Of a stretch of 33,566 nt of DNA, positions 14,913 to 21,390 are shown piece after piece. Origin of the DNA: an uncultured Elusimicrobiales bacterium. GTDB taxonomy: Bacteria; Elusimicrobiota; Elusimicrobia; Elusimicrobiales; Elusimicrobiaceae. Position numbers and translations under genes: made by a program. The notes below the pieces were generated by a model, which was given only the letters and a program-made list of their open reading frames with translations, made no database searches and had not been told where the DNA came from. Position 1 is the stretch's first letter. Every line of letters starts with the position of its first letter. The stretch spans positions 1 to 33,566 of the forward strand of contig CALUUY010000011.1 of the NCBI GenBank assembly GCA_944324095.1. The letters run 5' to 3'.

Positions 14913-15791
14913 CTAGCGGGGGCTTTGCAATATTTTAAGCAGCTGAGTTCTGGCTTTTTGGGTTAATGAAAGTTCGTACGGATAGAACGCAAAGGAGCCG
15001 TCTTCTTTCGGAACAATCTGCCCCCAGCGTTTTTTGCCATTAACACGCAGATAGGCGCTTACGCGCACAATGTTTTCAGGCGGGATGTCTGTGTCGGTTG
15101 TCCAGATGCTTTTTCCCTCTCCCTGAAAACCCGAAATGTGCACCACCACCGGCACCCCCGGCTGTTGCGGGCAAGTGTAGATGTGGACGATTTGCGGGGT
15201 ATTGGTCATAAATATTAAATTTTTTTGTGCCGCGGCGTCTTTTGCACTGCGCGAAACCAATAACCCTTGGGAGAAAATAGTTTTTAAATCTTGGGCCGGG
15301 TTTAACAAAAGCATACCGCGGGCTAAATCTCCGGGATACAATTCCAGCGGATACGGGGACGGCATTCTAACCGGGGGCATAAATTCTTTGAAATCTTTAA
15401 TGATGACCGGCGGCTTTTTTTGCAGCTTGGGCACTTGGCACACTTTGGCCGCTGAGGCAATTTCTTTTTCTGTGAGTGAATTAATTTGTGCTGCCTGTTG
15501 GTGGCGTTGGATGGCTAACTTTTTGTTGTAAGCCGGCACCGCGCGGTGCATCTGCCAAAGGCCGGTTTTTTGCTGGTTGGTTATTTCTTTGAGCAAACGC
15601 TGCTGTTCCGTTGAAGAGGGCTGAAAACGTTTGACCGTGGAGGCGGATTTGTTTTTACTAAATATTTTTTTTAAAAACGTTTTTTGCGCGAAAGCCGGTG
15701 CCGGGCACAATACACAGCAAACCAATAGACCGGATACAATCCAGCGGGAAGCATAAGAACCAGGGCGTTGAGCGAAGTTAGCGTGTTTCAT
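14913..15791 (-). CDS. Secreted protein, tandem paralogue; possible ADP-ribosyltransferase-like fold
   Basis: 292 residues. The signal peptide ends at PAFA|QKT (near residue 35). Residues 40-130 are Lys/Gln-rich and probably flexible or helical. Residues ~150-270 are homologous to the upstream gene product: LARGMLLLNPAQDLK, IFSQGLLVS, NLIFMTNTPQ, VVVHI, DIPPENIVRVSAYL, KKRWGQIVP and FAFYPYELS. The order Arg-Gly strand, '..I...GL' helix, a Phe-x-Thr strand and a D/G-I-P...I strand recalls the core of toxin-type ADP-ribosyltransferases. However, the catalytic Glu-x-Glu position before DIP reads KSI, so activity is doubtful. The fold call is inference from pattern. It overlaps the upstream gene by 14 bases and is translated with it. 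I cannot assign a function. Confidence 0.7.
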   Translation of the reverse strand: MKHANFAQRPGSYASRWIVSGLLVCCVLCPAPAFAQKTFLKKIFSKNKSASTVKRFQPSSTEQQRLLKEITNQQKTGLWQMHRAVPAYNKKLAIQRHQQAAQINSLTEKEIASAAKVCQVPKLQKKPPVIIKDFKEFMPPVRMPSPYPLELYPGDLARGMLLLNPAQDLKTIFSQGLLVSRSAKDAAAQKNLIFMTNTPQIVHIYTCPQQPGVPVVVHISGFQGEGKSIWTTDTDIPPENIVRVSAYLRVNGKKRWGQIVPKEDGSFAFYPYELSLTQKARTQLLKILQSPR

Positions 15792-16641
15792 AAGGCGTAA
15801 ATAAAAAATCTCCGGTAGGTGTTAAACTAATGTCTCCCCAAACTAGGGTGCCGTCCACCGGTAAAAGCGCACTAATACGTACAATTTGGTTCAGGGGAAT
15901 GTCCCCCGCGGAAAGTACCCCCATTCCCATAGGATTCCGTTGGTGGGGAATGGTGTTTTTTACTTGGATAACAAGGGGCGTTTTTCCATCAATTTTAGAG
16001 CGCCGCAATGCGTAGCTTTCGGCTTGTTTGGCTTTGGAGATTAAACAAATGTTTTTGTTCTCTCCTATGGCTTGGTTGGCCATGTCCACCAAGGCTTTGC
16101 TTTGATAGGTGAATACGGCAAAATCGTTGTGATGGGTGCCCGAGTCTTGCGAGCGTAACCCGTTTTGAAGAATATTGCGCAGGCCGTCTTCATCTATGGA
16201 AATACCGCGGTAAAATACCCGGTAGGGATTATTGAAGGGATAGCTGGGTAAGTTTTCCTGAGCGGTAAAAGTGGGAAATTTCTGAAACAGTAAACTTGTT
16301 TCACTCAACTTAGGCATAGCATAGCGGGTGGGTTGGGCGCCGTGTTTGTATAAAATTTGCAGGGCTTTCTTTTGGGCCACGCCGGCCTTGGTCATTAAAG
16401 AGTAATAAAGGCGTTTATTGGCATCGCTCATCGCTTTTTTGGTAGCGGCGGGGGCTGCTTTTTGGGCAGACGTTTGCGAAATGACCCGCGTGGCGGCCGG
16501 TGTTTTTTTGGCTGCCGCTTTGGCGGTATTTTTTACTACGGGTTGCCATTGGGCGCAAACGGGTGCCGCTGCCAACATAAATACGGCAGTTAAAACGGTT
16601 AAAACAGCGTACGGCTTGCACTCCCAAGAAAACGTTTTCAT
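15778..16641 (-). CDS. Secreted protein, tandem paralogue; possible ADP-ribosyltransferase-like fold
   Basis: 287 residues from the ATG at 16641. Signal peptide MKTFSWECKPYAVLTVL... ends at PVCA|QWQ (residue 30), then an Ala/Lys/Thr-rich linker (35-75). Residues ~138-285 hold the domain shared with the next gene: VFYRGISIDEDGL (Arg145), NILQNGL, FAVFTYQS (174-181), PLVIQVKN, SAGDIPLNQIVRISALLP, LVWGDIS and FLFTPYE. R...S/T-x-S...IP..I resembles cholera/heat-labile-toxin-type ADP-ribosyltransferases, but the position of Glu-x-Glu reads GMG (239-241), so the site looks degenerate. An in-frame TTG at 16665 would add MENLYIIS in front of the signal peptide and also lacks a ribosome binding site. 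The -10-like TATATT six bases before ATG suggests a leaderless start. Confidence 0.7.
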   Translation of the reverse strand: MKTFSWECKPYAVLTVLTAVFMLAAAPVCAQWQPVVKNTAKAAAKKTPAATRVISQTSAQKAAPAATKKAMSDANKRLYYSLMTKAGVAQKKALQILYKHGAQPTRYAMPKLSETSLLFQKFPTFTAQENLPSYPFNNPYRVFYRGISIDEDGLRNILQNGLRSQDSGTHHNDFAVFTYQSKALVDMANQAIGENKNICLISKAKQAESYALRRSKIDGKTPLVIQVKNTIPHQRNPMGMGVLSAGDIPLNQIVRISALLPVDGTLVWGDISLTPTGDFLFTPYETR

Positions 16642-16647
16642 ACTAAT

Positions 16648-16704
16648 AATATAAAGATTTTCCAAAAAAAATTCTAGGGCCTTTAGTCCTATATGAAACT
16701 TAGG
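16648..16704 (-). promoter_or_regulatory. Upstream region of the paralogue pair: -10-like TATATT and CCTA...TAGG repeat
   Basis: TATATT (16648-16653) ends six bases before the ATG; the -35 is weak. CCTATATGAAACTTAGG (16688-16704) overlaps the stop codon of the preceding gene. On the minus strand it gives ATAGGACTA, the same nine bases as upstream of the 1048-residue protein gene. Confidence 0.35.
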
Positions 16705-17419
16705 ACTTGCTGGGCATTGATGCCGGCTGCGCCGGGCGCAAAGGTATCGCGGGGCGGGACGGTTTCATTCCGGAAGGCTGGCGGGAAGGCCATTTAATAC
16801 CGGTAGGGGGGCGGTAAAGGCGGGGGTCGCTCCCCGGGTTAACGGCCGAAGATCCTCCAGGAGCCATAATCGGGCGTACGGACGGGGCCGGGTTCATAGG
16901 CCGGAAAACAGGCGTGTGCGGTTTGCCCGGGCGAGGGCGGTGGGTGCCTGGCCGGTTGCCGGGGCGTCTGTTGGGGCGCGGGTATGCAGGGCGTTGGCTG
17001 GCCAATGGGGCACCACCTTCCGGCTCAGGCTGGACTGTTTGGGTGCCGCCTGCTGGGAAAAAGGGCACAAATTTGCCGGGTTGGGTAACCGTTTTTTTAG
17101 GTTTTTTGGCCGCAGGTTTTTGTTTGGAGTCTTCTTTTTCCTTTTTGCTTTCTTCGTATTCTTTTAAATACTGGTTTATTTTTTCTTGTAATTGTTCGTC
17201 TGTTTCTTCTGAAGCGTTTTCTTCATCGGCGGAGGAGGTTTTGTCATCGCCTGCGGACGAGTCATTATTCGGCAGTTTTTGAATAGTAATGGTTTGGGTG
17301 ACCTGGGTGTTTTGGGGCAGGTCTGGTATGAAATTTTGGGCAAAAAGCAAACTGGGCGCGCACCCCAAAAGGGTGGCGGCGCAAAGACAATATAAAGTAC
17401 GGTGTAAAAGGCTGTTCAT
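16700..17419 (-). CDS. Secreted proline/arginine-rich low-complexity protein
   Basis: 239 residues, no recognised domain. The signal region MNSLLHRTLYCLCAATLLGC... offers two readings: signal peptidase I cleavage at LLFA|QNF (residue 27), or a lipobox LLGC with Cys20; the former matches its secreted neighbours. Then come a Thr/Ser/Asp stretch, an acidic-basic helical part (EETDEQLQEKINQYLKEYEE) and, from ~100, a long Pro/Arg/Gly/Pro region (RPNRRPGNRPGTHRPRPGKP) that must be disordered and is very basic. Such regions can bind peptidoglycan, nucleic acid or acidic polymers; which applies is unknown. It is the first of three same-strand secreted-protein genes (58-base gap to the next). A good promoter places the transcript start at the ATG. 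Confidence 0.72.
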   Translation of the reverse strand: MNSLLHRTLYCLCAATLLGCAPSLLFAQNFIPDLPQNTQVTQTITIQKLPNNDSSAGDDKTSSADEENASEETDEQLQEKINQYLKEYEESKKEKEDSKQKPAAKKPKKTVTQPGKFVPFFPAGGTQTVQPEPEGGAPLASQRPAYPRPNRRPGNRPGTHRPRPGKPHTPVFRPMNPAPSVRPIMAPGGSSAVNPGSDPRLYRPPTGIKWPSRQPSGMKPSRPAIPLRPAQPASMPSKS

Positions 17420-17425
17420 CTTTAC

Positions 17426-17454
17426 AGTATAGTAAGAAGCCTGTCTTTTGCCAA
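17426..17454 (-). promoter_or_regulatory. Promoter of the proline-rich secreted protein gene, leaderless arrangement
   Basis: TTGGCA (17449-17454), 17-base spacer, TATACT (17426-17431), six bases, ATG. No Shine-Dalgarno. Confidence 0.68.
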
Positions 17455-17500
17455 GCCCTTTTTATAAAAAGCATAGTTGTTTAACGGGAGAAGGGGTCTT

Positions 17501-17520
17501 CCTATATACAAAATCATAGG
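17501..17520. promoter_or_regulatory. CCTAT-N10-ATAGG inverted repeat (possible operator)
   Basis: The pair lies about 82 bases upstream of the 17419 start, the same distance as the palindrome in front of the 1048-residue protein gene. Confidence 0.33.
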
Positions 17521-17551
17521 TGTTTGTGTTGGGCAGTTTAAACGTGTATGC

Positions 17552-17579
17552 AAAAAACCCGCACCTAGGCGCGGGTTTT
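17552..17579 (-). terminator. Terminator of the minus-strand tRNA gene
   Basis: On the minus strand AAAACCCGC-GCCTAGGT-GCGGGTTTT, ending in a T-tract. Confidence 0.88.
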
Positions 17580-17585
17580 AAATAC

Positions 17586-17659
17586 TGCGCCCACCAGGAC
17601 TTGAACCTGGAACCCACCGATTATGAGTCGGTTGCTCTAACCGATTGAGCTATAGGCGC
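17586..17659 (-). tRNA. tRNA with CAT anticodon (elongator Met, or Ile2 after lysidine modification)
   Basis: Full cloverleaf: acceptor GCGCCTA/TGGGCGC, anticodon stem ACCGA/TCGGT with loop CTCATAA, T arm CCAGG-TTCAAGT-CCTGG, discriminator A. Position 1 pairs normally with 72, so it is not the initiator. The loop is compatible with both elongator tRNA-Met and the AUA-reading tRNA-Ile whose C34 becomes lysidine; sequence alone does not decide. CCA is not encoded. Confidence 0.9.
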
Positions 17660-17672
17660 TAAATATACGTTT

Positions 17673-17678
17673 ATTATA
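17673..17678 (-). promoter_or_regulatory. Extended -10 of the minus-strand tRNA gene
   Basis: TGT TATAAT on the minus strand, 13 bases before the tRNA 5' end. The -35 is weak. The region is divergent with the tRNA-Gln promoter. Confidence 0.6.
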
Positions 17679-17727
17679 ACAAATTAATGCTTAGCTTGGG
17701 ATATTTTTTAGCCTTTTTAAATAAAAG

Positions 17728-17757
17728 TTTACTCTTTTATAATAAATGTGCTAAAAT
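17728..17757 (+). promoter_or_regulatory. Promoter of tRNA-Gln
   Basis: TTTACT, 18-base spacer, extended -10 TGC TAAAAT, 11 bases before the tRNA. Confidence 0.6.
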
Positions 17758-17768
17758 ATATCTGTTAA

Positions 17769-17842
17769 TCCGGGATGGTGTAATGGTAACACGGATGCCT
17801 CTGGAGCATTAATTCTAGGTTCGAGTCCTAGTCCCGGAACCA
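17769..17842 (+). tRNA. tRNA-Gln (CTG)
   Basis: Acceptor TCCGGGA/TCCCGGA with the U1-A72 pair usual for tRNA-Gln. Anticodon stem GATGC/GCATT with loop CTCTGGA gives anticodon CTG. T arm CTAGG-TTCGAGT-CCTAG. Discriminator A and an encoded CCA end the gene, unlike the other three tRNAs here. The gatB gene in this window fits charging through Glu-tRNA-Gln amidation. Confidence 0.92.
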
Positions 17843-17858
17843 TTTATATAGGTAAAAT

Positions 17859-17889
17859 GCTGACAGGTTTTTGCTTGTCAGCTTTTTTT
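17859..17889 (+). terminator. Terminator of tRNA-Gln
   Basis: GCTGACA and TGTCAGC pair around a 10-base loop and run into seven T. Confidence 0.85.
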
Positions 17890-17897
17890 AACGATAC

Positions 17898-17927
17898 TTG
17901 GCAAGCGCTGTTAAAAACTGGTAGGAT
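17898..17927 (+). promoter_or_regulatory. Promoter of tRNA-Pro and probably the following two genes
   Basis: TTGGCA, 18-base spacer, extended -10 TGG TAGGAT, 12 bases before the tRNA. Confidence 0.6.
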
Positions 17928-17939
17928 ATAAGCAGATTT

Positions 17940-18011
17940 CGGGGCATGGCTCAATGGTAGAGTGCTCGGTTTGGGACCGAGAGGTTCCCGGTTCGAGCCC
18001 GGGTGCCCCGA
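17940..18011 (+). tRNA. tRNA-Pro (TGG)
   Basis: Acceptor CGGGGCA/TGCCCCG, D stem GCTC/GAGT, anticodon stem CTCGG/CCGAG with loop TTTGGGA (anticodon TGG), T arm CCCGG-TTCGAGC-CCGGG, discriminator A. CCA is not encoded. No terminator separates it from the protease gene 20 bases downstream. Confidence 0.95.
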
Positions 18012-18031
18012 TTCTTTTTTAGAGTGCGCGT

Positions 18032-18979
18032 ATGACTACGACCAATGCTGCCCTTCCTGTTTGGAATACACTGCACAACCCGGCGGAAACCAATGACGTA
18101 AAATTGGTGGACGGCGTAAAAACCGCCGTGTCGGATGAAATTCTTCCTCCTTTTGCTTTTAACTCGCTTGTGTTGTCCGTCAATTACCGTACCCAGACGG
18201 ACGGTTTACTTTTGTTGGAAGTGCAGGTTCGGCAAGAGCGTGCGTGGAGCCATTTTTATAAAATGGGGCTGTTTTCTAAGGATTTTCAAAGCAGTTTCCC
18301 TCCTCAGCAAGACGCTTTTGGCCGGGTGGAGACAGATTGTTTAATTCTTAGCCCGCAGGCGCAGGGGTTTAGGTATAGGCTTAGTTTGTACGGGGATGTG
18401 GAAGTGACGTTGCTGGCTTCCTCTGTAACAAACGCGTTGCAGCCAAAACCGCTTGAGGGGCTTCCCAGCGGCTGTTTTAAAGCACAGGTGGAACCTATTT
18501 CCCAGATGTGTGTAAACCATAAAGACTGCCGCCGTATTTGCAGCCCGACGGCTCTAACTATGGCCTTGCGGTATTTTGGCGTTCAAACAGATGTTTTGCG
18601 CGTAATGAAGGAAGTGTTTGACCCGGCGGCCGGTATTTACGGGAATTGGATTTTTAATACAGCTTGTGCCGGCTCGTACGGATTGGAAAGTTTTGTGCGG
18701 CGGTTTGCTTCTTTGCGGGAACTGCCGGAATTTGTAAACGAAAACAGCCTAGTGCTGGCTAGCATTGGCTATAAGAAGGGGGAACTTTCCCACTCGGCCA
18801 TTGCACAAACCCCGGGACATTTGGTAGTAATAACCGGGTATGAAGACGGAAAAATTTGGACGGCGGATCCGGCTGCCAAAACTGCCGGAGAGGTGCTTCG
18901 CTCTTATGACGCGGGAGAATTTGCCCGGGTATGGTTGGAAAATAAACAGGGCGTAGCGTATGTGGTGAGGAAAAAATGA
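18032..18979 (+). CDS. C39-like (papain-fold) cysteine peptidase family protein
   Basis: 315 residues, no signal peptide, so cytoplasmic. Residues 1-150 look like an all-beta accessory domain. Residues 155-315 match the peptidase C39-like family: CRRICSPTALTMALRYFG (nucleophile Cys170), PGHLVVITGY (His263) and IWTADPAAK (Asp279) give a complete Cys-His-Asp triad. Members of this family cut at double-Gly or other short sites or act as amidases; the substrate is unknown. The gene starts 20 bases after tRNA-Pro with no intervening terminator, so it probably shares that transcript. Its last codons overlap the start of the peptide-binding lipoprotein gene (ATGA-type overlap), which hints at a role with imported peptides. 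The ribosome binding site is weak (GAG). Confidence 0.8.
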   Translation: MTTTNAALPVWNTLHNPAETNDVKLVDGVKTAVSDEILPPFAFNSLVLSVNYRTQTDGLLLLEVQVRQERAWSHFYKMGLFSKDFQSSFPPQQDAFGRVETDCLILSPQAQGFRYRLSLYGDVEVTLLASSVTNALQPKPLEGLPSGCFKAQVEPISQMCVNHKDCRRICSPTALTMALRYFGVQTDVLRVMKEVFDPAAGIYGNWIFNTACAGSYGLESFVRRFASLRELPEFVNENSLVLASIGYKKGELSHSAIAQTPGHLVVITGYEDGKIWTADPAAKTAGEVLRSYDAGEFARVWLENKQGVAYVVRKK

Positions 18980-20706
18980 AAAAAGGGTTGTTTGTGTTAT
19001 TGTGTGCTGCTTTATTAACGGCGGCTTGTGCCTCTAAAGAGGATGTTTCTACCTTGTTGGTGGCTCATAAAGGGGAAATGCAGTCTATGGATCCGGTTTA
19101 CTCATACGATGGGGTGACCCAAGGTATGATGTTAAACGTGTATGATACGCTTTTAAAATTTAAAGGTTCTTCTATGACGGAGTTGGAGCCTTCTTTATCT
19201 ACTGCGGTTCCTACGGTGGAAAACGGGCTTTTGTCTGCTGATGGGTTGACTTATACTTTTCCTATCCGCAAAGGGGTAGTATTTCACGATGGTAAACCGC
19301 TCACGCCGGAAGACGTACGCTATTCTTTGTTGCGTTTTATGCTGTCTGATGTGGCGGGTGGGCCGTCTAGCTTATTGTTGGAGCCTATTTTAGGCGTATC
19401 TTCCACCCGTGGTGAAAATGGCGAATATACCGTCACGTTTGAAGAAGCCGCCAAAGCGGTGCGTGTGGACGGGGATAATGTAGTCATTACGCTTAAGCGT
19501 CCTTTTGCGCCGTTTTTGTCTATTTTAGCCCGGTGGGGGTATGTAGTAAATAAAGATTGGGCCGTTAAGCTGGGCGCTTGGGATGGAACGGCTGAAACGT
19601 GGAAGAAATTTAATAATTTTGAAAAAGAATCTTCTCCTCTTTTTAATGCAATGAACGGCACCGGGCCTTTTAAACTGGTGCGTTGGAATGTGGCGGGCAG
19701 ACGTTTGCAGTTAGCGGCCAATGAACAGTATTGGGCCGGCCCGGCTAAGTTGAAAAATATTCATTTAATGACGGTAGAAGAACCCAGCACGGTACGCCTG
19801 ATGTTGGAAGCGGGCGAGGTGGACGTGGCGGAAATTTCCCCCAAGTTTATTGCCCAGTTAAAAAACCGCCCTGGTGTGACCGTATATGATAATTTGCCCC
19901 GTTTGCGGACGGACCCCGTTATTTTCTTTACGCTGGATATTAATATGCAAGCCAATCCGGACGTGGGTTCTGGTAAATTAGACGGTAACGGCATTCCTTC
20001 TAATTTCTTTACGGATAAGGATTTACGCAAAGCTTTTATTTATTCTTTTGATTACGATGCCTTTTTAAAACAGTCTATGGAAGGCCGTGCGGAACGCGCC
20101 ATAGGCCCCGCCCCGCAAGGGCTTATGAAGTATGATGATAGCTTTAAAAGATATGATTTTGATTTGGAAAAAGCTAAACAATACTTTAAAAAAGCCTGGG
20201 GTGGCCAAGTGTGGGAAAAAGGATTTAAATTTACTTTAACCTACAACACCAGCGGCGAGATGCGCCAAATTGCCAGCGAGATTTTAAAGCGCAATGTGGA
20301 AAGCATTAACCCTAAATTTAAAATTGATCTGCGCGGGGTAACCTGGGCTTCTTTCTTGGAAAAAACCGCTAACCGCCAAATGCCTTTGTGGACGCGCGGT
20401 TGGGTGGCCGATTATGCCGATGCGCATAATTTCTATTTCCCTTTCCTCCACAGCAATGGGCGTTATGCTTTGGCCCAAGGTTACAACAACCCTAAAGTGG
20501 ATAAGTTGGTGGAAGAGGCCGTTACGCAGACTAACCCCGCCAAACGCCGCGAGCTGTACAAAAAAGCGCATAATTTGATGTATGAGGACGCTATGCAGAT
20601 TTACACCGTCCACCCCACCGGCTTGTGGGCTATGCGGGATACCGTAAAAGGCTTTGTGGACAACCCGGTTTATATGGGTATTTATTTTTACCCGATGTAT
20701 AAATAA
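18976..20706 (+). CDS. Extracellular solute-binding lipoprotein, family 5 (oligopeptide/dipeptide type)
   Basis: 576 residues. Lipoprotein signal peptide MKKGLFVLLCAALLTAAC with Cys18 as lipid site. The family 5 signature is visible: LDPVYSYDGVTQGMMLNVYDTL-like N-terminus, ADGLTYTFPIRKGVVFHDGK (residues ~89-107, the diagnostic stretch), DVRYSLLRFM, GTGPFKLVRW, and YNNPKVDKLVEEA near the end. These proteins capture peptides, nickel or similar solutes for ABC transporters. No permease or ATPase genes are adjacent, so it may work with components encoded elsewhere. It overlaps the C39-like gene by four bases, with GAGGAAAAA as ribosome binding site. A terminator follows. Confidence 0.88.
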   Translation: MKKGLFVLLCAALLTAACASKEDVSTLLVAHKGEMQSMDPVYSYDGVTQGMMLNVYDTLLKFKGSSMTELEPSLSTAVPTVENGLLSADGLTYTFPIRKGVVFHDGKPLTPEDVRYSLLRFMLSDVAGGPSSLLLEPILGVSSTRGENGEYTVTFEEAAKAVRVDGDNVVITLKRPFAPFLSILARWGYVVNKDWAVKLGAWDGTAETWKKFNNFEKESSPLFNAMNGTGPFKLVRWNVAGRRLQLAANEQYWAGPAKLKNIHLMTVEEPSTVRLMLEAGEVDVAEISPKFIAQLKNRPGVTVYDNLPRLRTDPVIFFTLDINMQANPDVGSGKLDGNGIPSNFFTDKDLRKAFIYSFDYDAFLKQSMEGRAERAIGPAPQGLMKYDDSFKRYDFDLEKAKQYFKKAWGGQVWEKGFKFTLTYNTSGEMRQIASEILKRNVESINPKFKIDLRGVTWASFLEKTANRQMPLWTRGWVADYADAHNFYFPFLHSNGRYALAQGYNNPKVDKLVEEAVTQTNPAKRRELYKKAHNLMYEDAMQIYTVHPTGLWAMRDTVKGFVDNPVYMGIYFYPMYK

Positions 20707-20728
20707 AACGGATTGGATTAAGAGTTTT

Positions 20729-20766
20729 TGCCGCCGGTTTTGTAAGCCGGCGGCATTGTTTTTTAT
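20729..20766 (+). terminator. Terminator of the protease / peptide-binding operon
   Basis: TGCCGCCGG pairs with CCGGCGGCA around loop TTTTGTAAG, followed by TTGTTTTTTAT. Its T-tract overlaps the -35 of the next tRNA promoter. Confidence 0.88.
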
Positions 20767-20784
20767 GTAAAAATGTGATATAAT
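20756..20784 (+). promoter_or_regulatory. Promoter of the initiator tRNA gene
   Basis: TTGTTT, 17-base spacer, extended -10 TGA TATAAT. The -10 ends only five bases before the mature tRNA 5' end. Confidence 0.65.
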
Positions 20785-20789
20785 AATAT

Positions 20790-20863
20790 TGCGGGGTAGA
20801 GAAGCCTGGTATCTCGCAAGGCCCATAACCTTGAGATCACTGGTTCAAATCCAGTCCCCGCAA
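20790..20863 (+). tRNA. tRNA-fMet (CAT), probable initiator with unusual C33
   Basis: Cloverleaf: acceptor TGCGGGG/CCCCGCA, D stem GAGA/TCTC giving the A11-U24 pair typical of bacterial initiators, D loop AGCCTGGTA, anticodon stem CAAGG/CCTTG with loop CCCATAA, variable loop AGATC, T arm ACTGG-TTCAAAT-CCAGT, discriminator A. It is far closer to initiator tRNA than to elongator Met. Oddities: base 33 (20823) is C rather than U; position 1-72 is a U-A pair instead of the usual C:A mismatch; only two of the three G-C pairs at the bottom of the anticodon stem are present (29-41 is A-U). CCA is not encoded. Confidence 0.9.
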
Positions 20864-20877
20864 GTTTTCTATTATTT

Positions 20878-20901
20878 ACCGCCCGAAAGGGCGGTTTTTT
20901 T
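20878..20901 (+). terminator. Terminator of the initiator tRNA gene
   Basis: ACCGCCC-GAAA-GGGCGGT, a GNRA-capped stem, then seven T. Confidence 0.92.
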
Positions 20902-20941
20902 ATGGGTTTTTAATGGGGCTGCTTCCCGGTAAAGGGTTGCA

Positions 20942-21208
20942 TTACTTTTTCAAACCTAAAAAATTCGTCAGTTCCGGGCACATTGTCTTGCGTCCCAGAA
21001 GAGTAGTTTTCATCTTGGCAGGGGTGGTGTTTGTTGCAAAATTCCACGATATGAAAACCGCACTTGTTGACGTAAAAATGGATGTTTCTTTTTTATTAAA
21101 ATCGGTATCTAGTTCTGTGTTGGAAGGGACAACCGGTGGATTTTTAAAATGAGCCGCCAGCGCTAAACCAAAGGCTTCTTGAATTTTTTGTTTAAATTCC
21201 TGGTTCAC
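20942..21208 (-). CDS. Doubtful small open frame (88 aa) in an otherwise empty region
   Basis: A GTG-started frame encoding a peptide with KQKIQEAFGLALAAHFKN and PVVPSNTELDTDF. No family recognised. The frame stays open a little upstream of the GTG (about ten more codons), there is no clear ribosome binding site or promoter, and the downstream part reads poorly. It may be a decayed fragment of a larger gene. The rest of 20902-21324 shows nothing else. Confidence 0.22.
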   Translation of the reverse strand: MNQEFKQKIQEAFGLALAAHFKNPPVVPSNTELDTDFNKKETSIFTSTSAVFISWNFATNTTPAKMKTTLLGRKTMCPELTNFLGLKK

Positions 21209-21324
21209 CCAAAGAAATTTTTTTAAAAGAAATAGCGTTAATATTCATTGTCCCATTTATAATTTTGCCACAAGGCTGAATGTTTTTTACAAGATTAGAA
21301 AAATATTTTAAAAGAATGTTTTAT

Positions 21325-21353
21325 TTGACGGGCGTTTTTATGTAAAATACAAA
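21325..21353 (+). promoter_or_regulatory. Promoter of the first glycosyltransferase gene
   Basis: TTGACG, 17-base spacer, TACAAA. The predicted start near 21360 leaves a ~30-base leader with AGGAGG. Confidence 0.55.
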
Positions 21354-21390
21354 ATAAATAGATAAAGGGTTTATGTAGGAGGATGAGTAA

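Noticed and set aside
16700-17419. Proline-rich protein read as a lipoprotein through LLGC
   Set aside because: A signal peptidase I site LLFA|Q follows and matches the other secreted proteins here; the lipobox reading remains possible but second best.
17586-17659. Initiator identity for the minus-strand CAT tRNA
   Set aside because: It has a normal G1-C72 pair and no A11-U24; the gene at 20790 has the initiator features.
20913-21152. Plus-strand 79-residue open frame after the initiator tRNA
   Set aside because: No ribosome binding site, no recognisable features, and it overlaps another doubtful frame on the opposite strand; it starts inside the region just after a terminator.
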